Positions 15,837 to 23,090 of a DNA stretch of 46,783 nt are shown here, piece by piece. Position numbers and translations under genes: made by a program. The notes beneath the pieces are model-generated. The model saw only the letters and a list, made by a program, of their open reading frames with translations. It made no database searches and had not been told where the DNA came from. The DNA is from JBDRCC01 sp043822065 [NCBI: archaeon] (GTDB lineage: Archaea; Undinarchaeota; CAZHTU01), in NCBI GenBank assembly GCA_043822065.1, contig JBDRCC010000019.1, positions 1-46,783 on the forward strand. The letters are read 5' to 3'. The stretch's first letter is position 1, and every line of letters starts with the position of its first letter.

Positions 15837-16276
15837 ACCTCGTCCAGGACTATTATCGTGTTAGTGCTCTCGACGCCCTGAATTTTTCTGAGGGTGTGTA
15901 TCGTGAAGTCGTTCATTTCCCGGATGTTCCTGTACCTCGTCTTCAGGAGCAGGTCGCTTGTGCCGGTTATGATGTAGGCGCTTTCGACTGCGGGATATTT
16001 CCTAAGCTTTAGCGCGAGCTTTTTCTGGTCTACGACCCCGGCCTCGTCCTTGTATGCCGCGCTCATGAGTATGAATGCGCATATGCCCTTGTCAAGCTTC
16101 TCGTAGTCAAGCTCTACTGTGAACTTCTTTATGACGCCGGACTCGACAAGCCGCTTTATCCGGTTGTGGACTGTGGTTATGGGTATGCCCGTCTTTTTTG
16201 CAATCTGGTTGGTCGTCAGCCTGGCGTTTTCCTTCAGCGCCCCGAGGATTTTCAGGTCTTTTTCATCTACACCCAT
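15833..16276 (-). CDS. Lrp/AsnC-family transcription regulator
   Basis: 147 residues from the ATG at 16276. An upstream in-frame start at 16372 would add 32 non-homologous residues across the promoter, so it is rejected. The N-terminus is a winged helix-turn-helix (DEKDLKILGALKENARL, then TTNQIAKKTGIP, TTVHNRIKRL). It is followed by the alpha-beta RAM domain (VESAYIITGTSDLLLK) that binds amino acids and drives oligomerisation. It is divergent from asparagine synthetase A across a 96-base region that holds a palindrome at its own likely start site, so autoregulation and control of the neighbour are plausible. Confidence 0.88.
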   Translation of the reverse strand: MGVDEKDLKILGALKENARLTTNQIAKKTGIPITTVHNRIKRLVESGVIKKFTVELDYEKLDKGICAFILMSAAYKDEAGVVDQKKLALKLRKYPAVESAYIITGTSDLLLKTRYRNIREMNDFTIHTLRKIQGVESTNTIIVLDEV

Positions 16277-16280
16277 GATT

Positions 16281-16310
16281 TGGAATAATATTCCATATAG
16301 TATATAAAAG
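16281..16310 (-). promoter_or_regulatory. Lrp-gene promoter with palindromic operator
   Basis: A minus-strand TATA element CTTTTATATA (16301-16310) is followed by the inverted repeat TGGAAT-AAT-ATTCCA (16281-16295), which covers the expected transcription start just ahead of the ATG. This layout suits repression by the Lrp protein itself. Confidence 0.5.
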
Positions 16311-16372
16311 TTACTATTTTTTGCAATATATTTCATTTTTTTAGAGAAACGTATTTTAACCGGGACGGACAA

Positions 16373-17284
16373 ATGGTTGGCATGGAAAAGGAAAGGGCAT
16401 ACCAGCAGATTACGTCAGAAGTGCTAAGGCACTCCGTGGAATTTTTCCACCGGAAGGGGTTCACCCAGCTCCTGCCAGTCATGCTTTCGCCAGTCACTGA
16501 CCCGCTCGGGCCTGACCCGGGAAGCTCGGTGATAAAAACCGGGACGGTCGAATACCTCGGCCAGACGCTGTCCCTGACGCAGTCGATGGTACTCCACAAG
16601 CAGATTGCAGTCACGCGCGGGATTGAAAGGCTGTTTATCGTATCGCCGAACATAAGGCTTGAGCACCCGGACAGGGGAAAAAGCGGAAAGCACCTCTTTG
16701 AGTTCTCGCAAATAGACTTTGAGATTGCGCACGGCAAAATGGGGGATGTCTTCGGGCTTATGGAGGGGCTTTTGTGCTGGCTGATGGGGAGCATCAGGCT
16801 CAGCTGCGGAGATGAGCTGAAGCTTGTTGGAAGGGAGCTGCCTCACTTCAGGGCGCCGTTTAAGAGGCACACCACCCACGAGCTTGAAGAAAAATATGGA
16901 AAGGACTGGGAAATCACCGCGTCCCTTGGCGCGAAGGAGCCGTTCTGGGCATTGTGCCACAAAAGGGAGTTTTACGACAAGGAGGACCCGGCTGAGCCTG
17001 GGCATTACCTGAACTATGACCTGATTTACCCGGAAGGGTTCGGGGAGGCGCTGTCCGGTGCGGAAAGGGAGTACGAGTACTCCGCCCTGTTAAGGAGGAT
17101 AGGAAAGGACAGGCTTGACAAGGGGGATTACAGGCCGTACCTTGAAATGGCAAAAGCTGGCTTTGTGCCGTCTGCAGGCGCAGGCTTTGGCGTCGAGAGG
17201 CTTGTGAGGTACATAGCAGGCGCGAAGCATGTTGGCGAGGTTCAGCTGTTCAGCAGGGTGCCTGGAGTAGCTGTAGTCGTATAA
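16373..17284 (+). CDS. Archaeal asparagine synthetase A (AspRS-core paralogue)
   Basis: 303 residues (300 if the in-frame ATG at 16382 is used). It is a class II aminoacyl-tRNA synthetase catalytic core with no anticodon-binding domain. Motif 2 region: VSPNIRLEHPD followed by HLFEFSQIDFE. Motif 3: GAGFGVERLVRYI. Stand-alone AspRS/AsnRS cores of this type in archaea, characterised in Pyrococcus abyssi, make asparagine from aspartate, ATP and ammonia. It could in principle be another aaRS paralogue, but length and motifs fit this one best. It is divergent from an Lrp/AsnC-type regulator, which recalls the asnA-asnC pairing of enteric bacteria although that AsnA is a different protein. Confidence 0.8.
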   Translation: MVGMEKERAYQQITSEVLRHSVEFFHRKGFTQLLPVMLSPVTDPLGPDPGSSVIKTGTVEYLGQTLSLTQSMVLHKQIAVTRGIERLFIVSPNIRLEHPDRGKSGKHLFEFSQIDFEIAHGKMGDVFGLMEGLLCWLMGSIRLSCGDELKLVGRELPHFRAPFKRHTTHELEEKYGKDWEITASLGAKEPFWALCHKREFYDKEDPAEPGHYLNYDLIYPEGFGEALSGAEREYEYSALLRRIGKDRLDKGDYRPYLEMAKAGFVPSAGAGFGVERLVRYIAGAKHVGEVQLFSRVPGVAVVV

Positions 17285-17335
17285 GCCGGCAGTCTGCAGG
17301 GTAGTGAACTGAATATGGTGTGCCCGTTAATGGGA

Positions 17336-17515
17336 CTATTCAACCATGCTTATTGCTTCGGACGGGCAGACAGAGACGCACGCGCCGCATCCAATGCAGG
17401 CACCAGGGTCAACTTTTGCCTTGTTTTTGACCATGGATATCGCCTGGACGGGGCAGGTGTTTACGCATGCCTGGCATCCGGTGCATTTTTTTGGGTCAAC
17501 TTTTGCTTTTGCCAT
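17336..17515 (-). CDS. 2[4Fe-4S] ferredoxin
   Basis: A 59-residue reverse-strand protein from the ATG at 17515 to the TAG at 17336. It carries two cluster motifs, CTGCQACVNTCP and CIGCGACVSVCP, in the internally repeated arrangement of clostridial-type ferredoxins (each half ends in a phrase like AISMV). It is a likely electron carrier for pyruvate:ferredoxin oxidoreductase and other ferredoxin-linked enzymes. It follows a DUF1858 gene by 26 bases in the same direction, so both may be one transcript. Confidence 0.92.
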   Translation of the reverse strand: MAKAKVDPKKCTGCQACVNTCPVQAISMVKNKAKVDPGACIGCGACVSVCPSEAISMVE

Positions 17516-17541
17516 GTTATCCTGAGAGTAGTGCAGGGTAT

Positions 17542-17817
17542 TTATTCTTTTTGATTTGAGGCTCGCACAAGCTTTAGCTCTTCGTTGAGCTGGCTGAGGA
17601 GCTTTTTGGCGTCCGCGCCCTCGCCTGCGACGTCCGAGACGGTCTCAAACGCAGCCATGTGGCAGCCGAAGCAGTGCAGGCCGTGCTCGATGAATATTGG
17701 TATTGAGCTAGGGAGCGCCATTATTACGTCCCTGAGCTTCATGTCCGCAGTTATTCTTGCGGGGAGCTTTATCGCTTCTACAGACTCGTTTTTTGCTGGC
17801 AGTTTTTTCTTTGGCAT
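17542..17817 (-). CDS. DUF1858 redox-disulfide domain protein
   Basis: 91 residues. After a basic N-terminal arm comes TADMKLRDVIMALPSSIPIF and then HGLHCFGCHMAAFETV, the signature of the DUF1858 domain (described as a hybrid-cluster-protein-associated redox disulfide domain). The CxxC pair is intact. The family is thought to be a small redox or metal-binding module; no reaction is established. It precedes the ferredoxin gene. Confidence 0.85.
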   Translation of the reverse strand: MPKKKLPAKNESVEAIKLPARITADMKLRDVIMALPSSIPIFIEHGLHCFGCHMAAFETVSDVAGEGADAKKLLSQLNEELKLVRASNQKE

Positions 17818-17894
17818 GGAGGGGATATGGGGCTGCGGTTTTTAAAATTGGCGAATCGCGAAAAGGTTAAATAAGCTTGGCGGAAAATGGTAGC

Positions 17895-18128
17895 ATGGGT
17901 GCTTTTGAGTTACTTAGTCCTATCCTGCGGAGTGCAGTTGGCGGAAGGTTTAGGTCCGAGACTGGGGTCCAGAAGAAGGCGATTCCCGAGGTCCTGGGCG
18001 GGCAGAGGATAAACAGGAACGGATTCCTATGGCCTTACTCTAAGTACATATGCACGAAGGACGCCGAAGTCTACCTAACTGACGGGACGTTTTTTGGGGG
18101 GCTTGGCAGGCTTTCCGGAGAGCTCTGA
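17895..18128 (+). CDS. Small hypothetical protein (77 residues)
   Basis: The ATG at 17895 lies ~22 bases after a TATA-like GGTTAAATAAG (about 17865-17875), a leaderless layout. The frame encodes MGAFELLSPILRS at the start, a basic middle (VQKKAIPEVLGGQRINRNGF), and a Gly-rich end. I recognise no family. The 3' 54 bases overlap the tail of convergent iscU. Codon use is unremarkable and the promoter is good, but it could be chance; an RNA gene at this place is an alternative. Confidence 0.45.
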   Translation: MGAFELLSPILRSAVGGRFRSETGVQKKAIPEVLGGQRINRNGFLWPYSKYICTKDAEVYLTDGTFFGGLGRLSGEL

Positions 18129-18572
18129 CTCCTCGCTGCTTGCGGTCTCAGAATAAACTTCCTCGATTTTCGGTATCTCAAACGGCGGCTTCATGCCCTT
18201 TTTGTCGAAGTAGTTTTTCACCGCAGCACGCAGCCCGTCGGAAGCAAGGTTTGAGCAGTGCATCTTTATGGGCGGGAGGCCGCCGAGCTCGCCTGCAACG
18301 TCCTGCTTTGTGATTTTAACAGCCGCTTCAAGGGTTTTGCCCTTCGCAAGGTCGGTTATCATGCTTGATGTCGCAATCGCCGCTGCACAGCCGAATGTCT
18401 CGAACTTTATGTCGGCTATCTTGTTGTCTTTTACCTTGATGTAGATGAACATTACGTCTCCGCACACGGGGTTCCCGACCTTTCCTATCCCGTCCGGCTT
18501 CTCCATCCTGCCCATGTTGTGCGGCTTCCGGAAAAGGTCCATCACTTTTTCAGAGTAGAGTCCTGGCGTCAT
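18075..18572 (-). CDS. iscU: Iron-sulfur cluster scaffold protein IscU
   Basis: 165 residues. The IscU domain fills residues ~5-130 with the three cluster cysteines C37 (NPVCGD), C62 (FGCAAA) and C106 (HCSNLA), and the Asp after the first cysteine. A ~35-residue Ser/Glu/Lys/Pro-rich tail is additional and is probably disordered; part of it overlaps a small gene on the other strand. IscU assembles [2Fe-2S] or [4Fe-4S] clusters from sulfur delivered by IscS. The start overlaps the iscS stop in ATGA form. Confidence 0.93.
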   Translation of the reverse strand: MTPGLYSEKVMDLFRKPHNMGRMEKPDGIGKVGNPVCGDVMFIYIKVKDNKIADIKFETFGCAAAIATSSMITDLAKGKTLEAAVKITKQDVAGELGGLPPIKMHCSNLASDGLRAAVKNYFDKKGMKPPFEIPKIEEVYSETASSEESELSGKPAKPPKKRPVS

Positions 18573-19720
18573 TTCTTGAATGGGGAAAGCTCCCTGAGCT
18601 TATCCACGACCCCCTTTACGGATTTGATTGTGAAGTCAATTTGCTCTTTTGTGTTTTCCCTGCCAATGGTTAGCCTCAGCGAGCCGTGGGCTTCCACATG
18701 GCTCAGGCCGGTTGCGAGCAGCACGTGGCTCGGCTCAAGGGATTTTGTTGAGCATGCAGAGCCGGTTGAGGCGGAAATGCCGCGGTCGTCTAAGTGCAGT
18801 ATGAGCCCCTCCCCTTCGATGTACTTGAATCGGAAGTTGGCGTTCCCAGGAAGGCGCTTCTTTGGGTGCCCGTTCAGGTGCGAGTCCTCGATTTCAAGGA
18901 TGCCTTTTATCAGCCTGTCCCGGAGTAAAGTCTCAGTTTTGATCCTGCCATCCATTTCGTTGATTGCAAGCTCGCAGGCTTTTGCGTATCCGACGATTCC
19001 TGCGACGTTTTCAGTCCCGGAGCGGAGATTTCTCTCGTGCCCGCCGCCGTGGAGTATTGGCTCGAGCTTAACTCCGTTGCGGACATAGAGCGAGCCGACG
19101 CCCTTCGGCCCGTAGAGCTTATGAGCCGAGGAAGAAAGCAGGTCGAGGTTCAGTTTCTTTACGTCGATTGGAATGTGGCCTGTGGCCTGGACTGCATCGG
19201 TGTGGAACAAAACTCCGTGCTCTCGCGCGATTTTCCCGATTTCTGAAATGGGCTCGATTGTGCCGATTTCATTGTTTGCAAGCATCACCGAAATGAGGGT
19301 TGTCTTTGGGGTGATTGCCTTCTCGACGTCGGCAGGCGAGACCAAGCCGTATTTGTCGACCGGCAGGTAGGTGATCTTGAACCCATTTTTTTCGAGGTAC
19401 TGGCAGGTGTGGAGGACTGCATGGTGCTCGATTGCGGAAGTGATTATGTGGCTGCCTTTGCCGCGGTTGGCGTATGCCGCGCCTTTGACGGCGAGATTGT
19501 CGGACTCGGTTCCGCCTGAGGTGAAACAGATTTCCTCCTGTGCGCAGTTGATGAGCTTTGCAACTGTTTTCCTTGAGGACTCGAGTGCGCCCTTCGCCTC
19601 CGAGCCCATTGAGTATAGGCTTGAGGCGTTGCCGTATTTGCCTGAGAAGTAGGGAAGCATAGCCTCTGTTACCCGGCTGTCGACTGGGGTGGTTGCGGCG
19701 TGGTCGAGGTAAACATTCAT
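18569..19720 (-). CDS. iscS: Cysteine desulfurase (NifS/IscS)
   Basis: 383 residues from the ATG at 19720 (MNVYLDHAATTP, the classic start). The frame is open further upstream, but through promoter sequence. The PLP lysine is K201 in SSAHKLYGPKG, the cofactor-binding HTDAVQATG precedes it, and the sulfur-accepting cysteine is C323 in TGSACS. It removes sulfur from cysteine and passes it to IscU, whose gene overlaps its end. A palindrome overlying the promoter suggests regulation, possibly by cluster or oxidative status. Confidence 0.94.
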   Translation of the reverse strand: MNVYLDHAATTPVDSRVTEAMLPYFSGKYGNASSLYSMGSEAKGALESSRKTVAKLINCAQEEICFTSGGTESDNLAVKGAAYANRGKGSHIITSAIEHHAVLHTCQYLEKNGFKITYLPVDKYGLVSPADVEKAITPKTTLISVMLANNEIGTIEPISEIGKIAREHGVLFHTDAVQATGHIPIDVKKLNLDLLSSSAHKLYGPKGVGSLYVRNGVKLEPILHGGGHERNLRSGTENVAGIVGYAKACELAINEMDGRIKTETLLRDRLIKGILEIEDSHLNGHPKKRLPGNANFRFKYIEGEGLILHLDDRGISASTGSACSTKSLEPSHVLLATGLSHVEAHGSLRLTIGRENTKEQIDFTIKSVKGVVDKLRELSPFKK

Positions 19721-19729
19721 AGCTGTTTT

Positions 19730-19753
19730 TATAACTGAGTTATATTTATAACT
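19730..19753 (-). promoter_or_regulatory. isc operon operator: TATAACT half-sites over the TATA region
   Basis: TATAACT-G-AGTTATA (19730-19744) is a perfect inverted repeat, and a third TATAACT (19747-19753) follows in direct orientation. The array lies 10-33 bases upstream of the iscS ATG and coincides with the AT-rich element that must serve as its TATA box. A protein bound here would block transcription. Confidence 0.5.
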
Positions 19754-19808
19754 ATTGGTGGGCATTGCTAAGAGGAACGTATAAAAATTTGCGCAGGATA
19801 GGCTTGTT

Positions 19809-20225
19809 ATGAAGTACAAGCTTCTTGAGGGGCTGACCTCGGATGTGATGTTCGAGGCGTACGGAAGCGGCTTGAAGGAGCTTTTCGCTAATTGCGCCGA
19901 GGCGCTTTTCTCCATTATGTGCAGCATCGAGGATGTTGGCGGGGACAGGGAGGTTGAAGTGTCGGTGTCCGGGGATGACGAGGAGGCCCTCCTGCACAAC
20001 TGGCTGTCCGAGCTGCTGACGAGGGCGGATACTGAAGAGATATTTCTCAAGAGGTTTGAAGTGCGGGAAATCGGGGGCGAACCGCTGTCGCTGAAGGCGG
20101 TTTGTTACGGGGAGGCGGCGTCGGTTGAGAAGGGAAGGACGTACATAAAGGCGGTAACCTACTACAAGTTCAGGATTGAAAAGACTGCAAAGGGCTACAA
20201 GGCTACGGTGGCTCTCGACATCTGA
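19809..20225 (+). CDS. Archease, RtcB activator
   Basis: 138 residues with the archease fold signatures EAYGSGLKELFANCAEALFSIM, KAVTYYKFRIE and a C-terminal VALDI. Archease helps the tRNA ligase RtcB through its GTP-dependent guanylylation and multiple turnovers. The N-terminal metal-site phrase, usually HTAD or HLTSD, reads GLTSD here: the Asp is kept and the His is replaced by Gly. rtcB follows 29 bases later in the same direction, a common genomic pairing. A TATA-like CGTATAAAAATT lies near 19778-19789. Confidence 0.9.
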   Translation: MKYKLLEGLTSDVMFEAYGSGLKELFANCAEALFSIMCSIEDVGGDREVEVSVSGDDEEALLHNWLSELLTRADTEEIFLKRFEVREIGGEPLSLKAVCYGEAASVEKGRTYIKAVTYYKFRIEKTAKGYKATVALDI

Positions 20226-20254
20226 GGGGCACGCTTAAAAGATTTGTTGAGATA

Positions 20255-21709
20255 ATGGTTAGGATGAAGGAAAAACTGGAGTGGATTGACGATTTCAGGG
20301 CTAAGCTGCCGGCTGGCTCGCGCGACGGCATGCGCGTTTCTGCGGTTGCGTACGCCTCAAGGCAGCTCATGGAGGCTGCAGAGGATTCCGCAGTCGAGCA
20401 GCTGACGAACGTCGCCTGCCTGCAGGGGGTTGTCGAGCCGGTGCTCGGGATGCCTGACATGCACTGGGGGTACGGCCTGCCCATGGGCGCGGTCGGGGCG
20501 TTTGACGCGAAGGAGGGTATAATCTCCGCAGGCTGCACCGGCTTTGACATAAACTGCGGGATTCACATGCTCAGGACTGACCTCACAAAGGACGATATCA
20601 AGCCAAGGCTCAAGGAGCTTGTCGACCTGCTTTTCAGGAACGTCCCTTGCGGTGTCGGGTCAAAGGCGAAGGTCAGGCTGAACAGCTCTGAGCTGAATGA
20701 CGTCCTGCTCAACGGCGCAAGATGGGCGGTGGAGAAGGGGTACGGCACAGAGGACGACCTAAAGAGGATGGAGGAGAACGGGATGATAAAAGGCGCGGAC
20801 CCGTCAAAGGTTTCGCCGGAGGCATTGAAGCGCGGCGCGCCGCAGGTCGGGACGCTCGGCGCCGGGAACCACTTCCTTGAGGTCCAGGCCGTAAGCGACA
20901 TTTATGATGCTGAAACTGCGAAGGTCTTCGGCATCGGCAAGAAGGACCAGGTCACGATAATGGTGCACTGCGGCTCGAGGGGGTTCGGGCACCAGGTCGC
21001 ATCGGACTACCTTAAAATCCACCATGCTGCCTCGAAAAAATACGGGATAAAGCTCCCTGACCCGCAGCTTGTCTGCGCGCCTGTTGACTCTAAAGAGGGG
21101 CAGGACTATTTTGCCGCGATGAAGTGCGCGGTTAATTACGCATTTGCAAACAGGCAGATGATAGCGCACTGGATAAGGCTGAGCTTTGAGGAGATTTTCG
21201 GGAAGGACTGGGAGAGCCTCGGGATGCACACGATATACGACGTCTGCCACAACATCTGCAAGCTTGAGGAGCACACTGTCGGAGGGAAGAAACGGAAGCT
21301 TTACGTCCACAGGAAGGGCTCAACGCGGGCATTCGCCCCTGGGCACAAGGACGTGCCCGAGGTATACCGGAAGGCAGGCCAGCCCGTGCTGATAGCTGGC
21401 TCGATGGGGACTGCATCATACGTACTCAAGGGGACGGAAAGGGCGATGGAGGAGACGTTCGGCTCGACCTGCCACGGCGCCGGAAGGTGCATGAGCAGGA
21501 ACGAGGCGATGCGGAGATTCAAGGGGCAGGAAATAAAGGCGGACCTTGAAAGCAGGGGCGAGGTAATACGCGCGACGCACCCGTCAGTGCTCGCAGAGGA
21601 GTCGCCGGACGCCTACAAGGATGTTGACCTGGTCATAGAATCCGTGCACGGCGCAGGGATTTCAACCAAGGTCGCAAGGGTCGTGCCGCTCGGAGTGGCA
21701 AAGGGCTAG
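20255..21709 (+). CDS. rtcB: RNA-splicing ligase RtcB
   Basis: 484 residues. Counting from the second in-frame ATG (20264), the manganese ligands fall at D95 and C98 (FDINCG) and the guanylylated histidine at H404 (STCHGAGR), the same numbers as in Pyrococcus horikoshii RtcB; that ATG may be the true start. Other conserved blocks are MPDMHWGYGLP, GTLGAGNHFLEV, HCGSRGFGHQVASDY, HRKGSTRAFAPGH and GSMGTASYVL. RtcB joins 2',3'-cyclic phosphate and 5'-OH RNA ends during tRNA splicing and RNA repair. There is no intein. It is preceded by archease and abuts convergent mazG. Confidence 0.95.
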   Translation: MVRMKEKLEWIDDFRAKLPAGSRDGMRVSAVAYASRQLMEAAEDSAVEQLTNVACLQGVVEPVLGMPDMHWGYGLPMGAVGAFDAKEGIISAGCTGFDINCGIHMLRTDLTKDDIKPRLKELVDLLFRNVPCGVGSKAKVRLNSSELNDVLLNGARWAVEKGYGTEDDLKRMEENGMIKGADPSKVSPEALKRGAPQVGTLGAGNHFLEVQAVSDIYDAETAKVFGIGKKDQVTIMVHCGSRGFGHQVASDYLKIHHAASKKYGIKLPDPQLVCAPVDSKEGQDYFAAMKCAVNYAFANRQMIAHWIRLSFEEIFGKDWESLGMHTIYDVCHNICKLEEHTVGGKKRKLYVHRKGSTRAFAPGHKDVPEVYRKAGQPVLIAGSMGTASYVLKGTERAMEETFGSTCHGAGRCMSRNEAMRRFKGQEIKADLESRGEVIRATHPSVLAEESPDAYKDVDLVIESVHGAGISTKVARVVPLGVAKG

Positions 21710-21997
21710 CTACCTTGCGCAGGCGCAGGGATTTGAATCGCAGTAGGTGCATTTTCCCGGGTACTTTTTCTTCAGGAGCTCCTCAAGGTCCATATCCAAA
21801 AGGTTTGCAATGGTTGCGCTCCATGCGACAACATCGGCAAGCTCCTCCTTTATGGACTCCCTGTCCTTTTTGCGGATAGCCTCGGACAGCTCGCCAACCT
21901 CCTCGACAAGCCACATGTAGGAATGGTCGACCCCGCGCTTTTCGTCCCATTCCTGGTAGAGGTCTTTTATGAGCTTCTGGAATTCTCGTATTTCCAT
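21710..21997 (-). CDS. MazG-type nucleotide pyrophosphohydrolase with a Cys tail
   Basis: 95 residues. The all-alpha NTP-PPase motif is present: WLVEEVGELSEAI followed by KEELADVVAW, giving the EExxE and ExxD magnesium ligands. The last 15 residues carry CTYC and CAC, four cysteines that could bind zinc. Family members hydrolyse (d)NTPs to monophosphates for house-cleaning. Its stop codon sits directly against the rtcB stop. It follows the DUF2085 gene by three bases in the same direction. Confidence 0.85.
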   Translation of the reverse strand: MEIREFQKLIKDLYQEWDEKRGVDHSYMWLVEEVGELSEAIRKKDRESIKEELADVVAWSATIANLLDMDLEELLKKKYPGKCTYCDSNPCACAR

Positions 21998-22000
21998 GGG

Positions 22001-22579
22001 TTAGGTAGTTTTAGAAAGCTTATCTAGGTTTTCCCGGGTGGTGCTGATGAACTGCCTGAGATAAAGCCCTGCGGCAAGAATCGGGTAAAGGGCGATCAGC
22101 GGTATGGAAAGCCCGATTGCCCAGAAGAATATCCAGCCGAACGGGCTTGATGCCCCTTGTATGAATGGGAGCGTTATGAGGAACCCAGGGATGCATAGCG
22201 CAAGGCTGAGGAAAAGGTTGTAGGGGGACGGGACAGTAAAAGATGTGTCCTTTCGGATTATTGAGTTGAATGCATAAGCCATTCCTATCCCGAATATAAG
22301 GCCGGTCGCAACGCGGAGGTGGAAGCTGCTCTCGCGCAGACCGACTAATTGGGTGAAGCCGTCAATCCCAAGCGGCACGATAAATAGGAGGAGGTATTTT
22401 GTCGTCTTCCTGTACCTGTATTCCCCAGTGATATAAAGGGAGAACAGCCCGATTAGGAAGCCAAGGTGCATGCCGACCTGGCGGGCGCAGAGCGGGAACT
22501 GGAGCCCGTTGAAGAAGTGGGAGGAGGGTATCATCTGGTGGCAGATGAAGAATCCGAGGTTGTAGATTTGCTCTATCAC
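22001..22579 (-). CDS. DUF2085 membrane protein
   Basis: 192 residues, about five hydrophobic helices. The N-terminal FFICHQM and LCARQVGMHLGFLIGLF carry the Cys-His and CAR-x-x-G pattern of DUF2085, a membrane family of unknown function. A basic-acidic C-terminal tail is cytoplasmic by the positive-inside rule. It overlaps the preceding gene by ATGA (22576-22579) and is followed three bases later by mazG. Confidence 0.8.
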   Translation of the reverse strand: MIEQIYNLGFFICHQMIPSSHFFNGLQFPLCARQVGMHLGFLIGLFSLYITGEYRYRKTTKYLLLFIVPLGIDGFTQLVGLRESSFHLRVATGLIFGIGMAYAFNSIIRKDTSFTVPSPYNLFLSLALCIPGFLITLPFIQGASSPFGWIFFWAIGLSIPLIALYPILAAGLYLRQFISTTRENLDKLSKTT

Positions 22580-23025
22580 GCGTACACCTCAGAAGAGATT
22601 TCTGACATGCTGGCATCGTATGCGATGAACAGGACAGGTGCTGGCGGGTGGGGCGCTATGAAGCCGTCCCTGCTGGATTCGTGGGGGGAGACCATGACCA
22701 CCCAGATGGATGGAAGCTCGCCCTTGTCAACAGGAAGATCCAGAAGGAAATCCAAAAGCTGGTCAGAAGAGTACTTCGACATAAACTCAGCATCGCTTTG
22801 AAGGGAGCCGAGCGCCCAGAGCCCCTTGGGGGCTGGGTGAAGGACGGAGACGCGGGAGGAGGGGTATTTTTCCATGAATTGCCGGTATTCTGGAGTGGAC
22901 GCGGCATCAGCCTTCAGGTCTGAATAAAATGAGCCCAGGCGGACGGTTTCCAGGTAGGCAAGGGGGATAAAGGCAAGTATTAGGATAAGAACTGCAATTT
23001 CCTGCCAGTTTGAGTGGAACGCCAT
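22576..23025 (-). CDS. Hypothetical protein with one N-terminal membrane anchor
   Basis: 149 residues. Residues ~9-26 (IAVLILILAFIPLAYLET) form a single membrane helix; the rest is a hydrophilic domain with HPAPKGLWALGSL and IWVVMVSPHESSRDG. No family is recognised. It is coupled by ATGA to the DUF2085 gene and divergent from the triple-thioredoxin gene, so a membrane or envelope role is a fair guess and no more. Confidence 0.65.
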   Translation of the reverse strand: MAFHSNWQEIAVLILILAFIPLAYLETVRLGSFYSDLKADAASTPEYRQFMEKYPSSRVSVLHPAPKGLWALGSLQSDAEFMSKYSSDQLLDFLLDLPVDKGELPSIWVVMVSPHESSRDGFIAPHPPAPVLFIAYDASMSEISSEVYA

Positions 23026-23044
23026 CTGGTATTAAGGGATACAG

Positions 23045-23060
23045 ATAAATTATATAAATT
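23045..23060 (+). promoter_or_regulatory. Strong TATA promoter of the thioredoxin-fold operon
   Basis: ATAAATTATATAAATT is identical to the acl operon promoter element and lies 31 bases before the ATG. A G-run (GGGGG, about 23079-23083) close to the start may serve as the ribosome binding site. Confidence 0.6.
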
Positions 23061-23090
23061 GAGTGGTGATAGGATTTTGGGGGTTGGATT

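Noticed and set aside
15764-16012. Plus-strand open frame after cobO (RRRGRQKGDRLLNL...)
   Set aside because: It reads the duplicated cobO tail out of frame and then the antisense of the Lrp gene; composition and lack of an independent start argue against coding.
16277-16372. 32-residue N-terminal extension of the Lrp regulator
   Set aside because: It would read through the TATA box and palindrome, and Lrp homologues start at the HTH helix as from the ATG at 16276.
19721-20050. Upstream extension of iscS
   Set aside because: The extra residues are Ser-rich antisense of archease and of the promoter; cysteine desulfurases start at the YLDHAATTP phrase.
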